NCBI GenBank assembly: GCA_007618135.1
Contig: PHFX01000154.1
Coordinates: 1-64,000, forward strand
Source of the DNA: Candidatus Brocadia sp. WS118
Lineage (GTDB): Bacteria; Planctomycetota; Brocadiia; Brocadiales; Brocadiaceae
Direction of reading: 5' to 3'
Length of the DNA: 64,000 nucleotides
Part shown: positions 63,973-64,000 of the stretch, in pieces
How the letters are laid out: every line of letters starts with the position of its first letter
How positions within the stretch are numbered: position 1 is the stretch's first letter
Made by a program: the position numbers and the translations under genes
The notes under the pieces: model-generated
What the model saw: the letters and a program-made list of their open reading frames with translations, nothing else
Told to the model about the DNA's origin: nothing
Databases searched by the model: none

Positions 63973-64000
63973 AAAACGAAGGGGCAGAATGACGGCATTG

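Overview
The window reads as part of the chromosome of a motile, AT-rich Planctomycetota bacterium, most likely an anammox-type (Brocadiales) organism. That assignment is an inference. It rests on the low GC of the flagellar half, the large TPR-rich regulatory set fused to flagellar genes, a Bat/MoxR operon, small c-type cytochromes and the abundance of short palindromic repeats. No rRNA, tRNA or CRISPR array was seen.

Positions 1-31832 form one flagellar and regulatory block, all on the minus strand. In transcription order it begins with flgM and a small zinc-ribbon protein, ended by a strong terminator. A regulatory segment follows: a TolB-like/TPR lipid- or envelope-directed protein, an NtrC-type regulator, a REC/PP2C-like/HATPase protein with its STAS partner, three TPR proteins (one with a secretin-type STN domain), a cytosolic PAS histidine kinase and a second NtrC-type regulator. 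Then come the basal body and export genes flgB-flgC-fliE-fliF-fliG-fliH-fliI-fliJ-motE-like-fliL-fliM-fliN-fliO-fliP-fliQ-fliR-flhB-flhA, followed by flhG, a small membrane protein, fliA, a small orphan and an HD-GYP protein. flhF is missing from its usual place between flhA and flhG. Hook, filament and stator genes are not in the window.

Positions 32393-36617 hold a decayed TIR-domain gene and an intact AddA/RecB-like helicase-nuclease. Positions 37068-47057 hold a Bat (aerotolerance-type) operon: moxR, a DUF58 gene, a DUF4381/BatD-like gene, an orphan, batA, batB, batC, batD, batE and a previously uncalled 41-residue membrane protein. Positions 47604-54978 are mixed housekeeping and unknown genes: mobB, a cytochrome c lacking the usual distal Met, rtcA, a TIM-barrel isomerase-like gene, a truncated dCache receptor and a large BshC-like unknown.

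Positions 55745-58609 are the most striking part: a complete small integron. An integron-type tyrosine recombinase (intI, plus strand) with a perfect consensus promoter stands back to back with two gene cassettes on the minus strand. One cassette carries an orphan gene and the other a toxin-antitoxin pair, and each ends in its own attC. The R-box sequences cross-match exactly as expected for real cassettes: each cassette's first six bases restore perfect complementarity with its own R'' box. Beyond intI lie a second toxin-antitoxin locus with a frameshifted toxin, guaA, a DUF4145 gene and a ChaN-like/PDZ protein.

A second theme is a family of modular repeats (at least seven copies between 36878 and 61361). 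They share the same termini but carry different, sometimes inverted, palindromic cores. Related palindromes have entered reading frames in the helicase and integrase genes.
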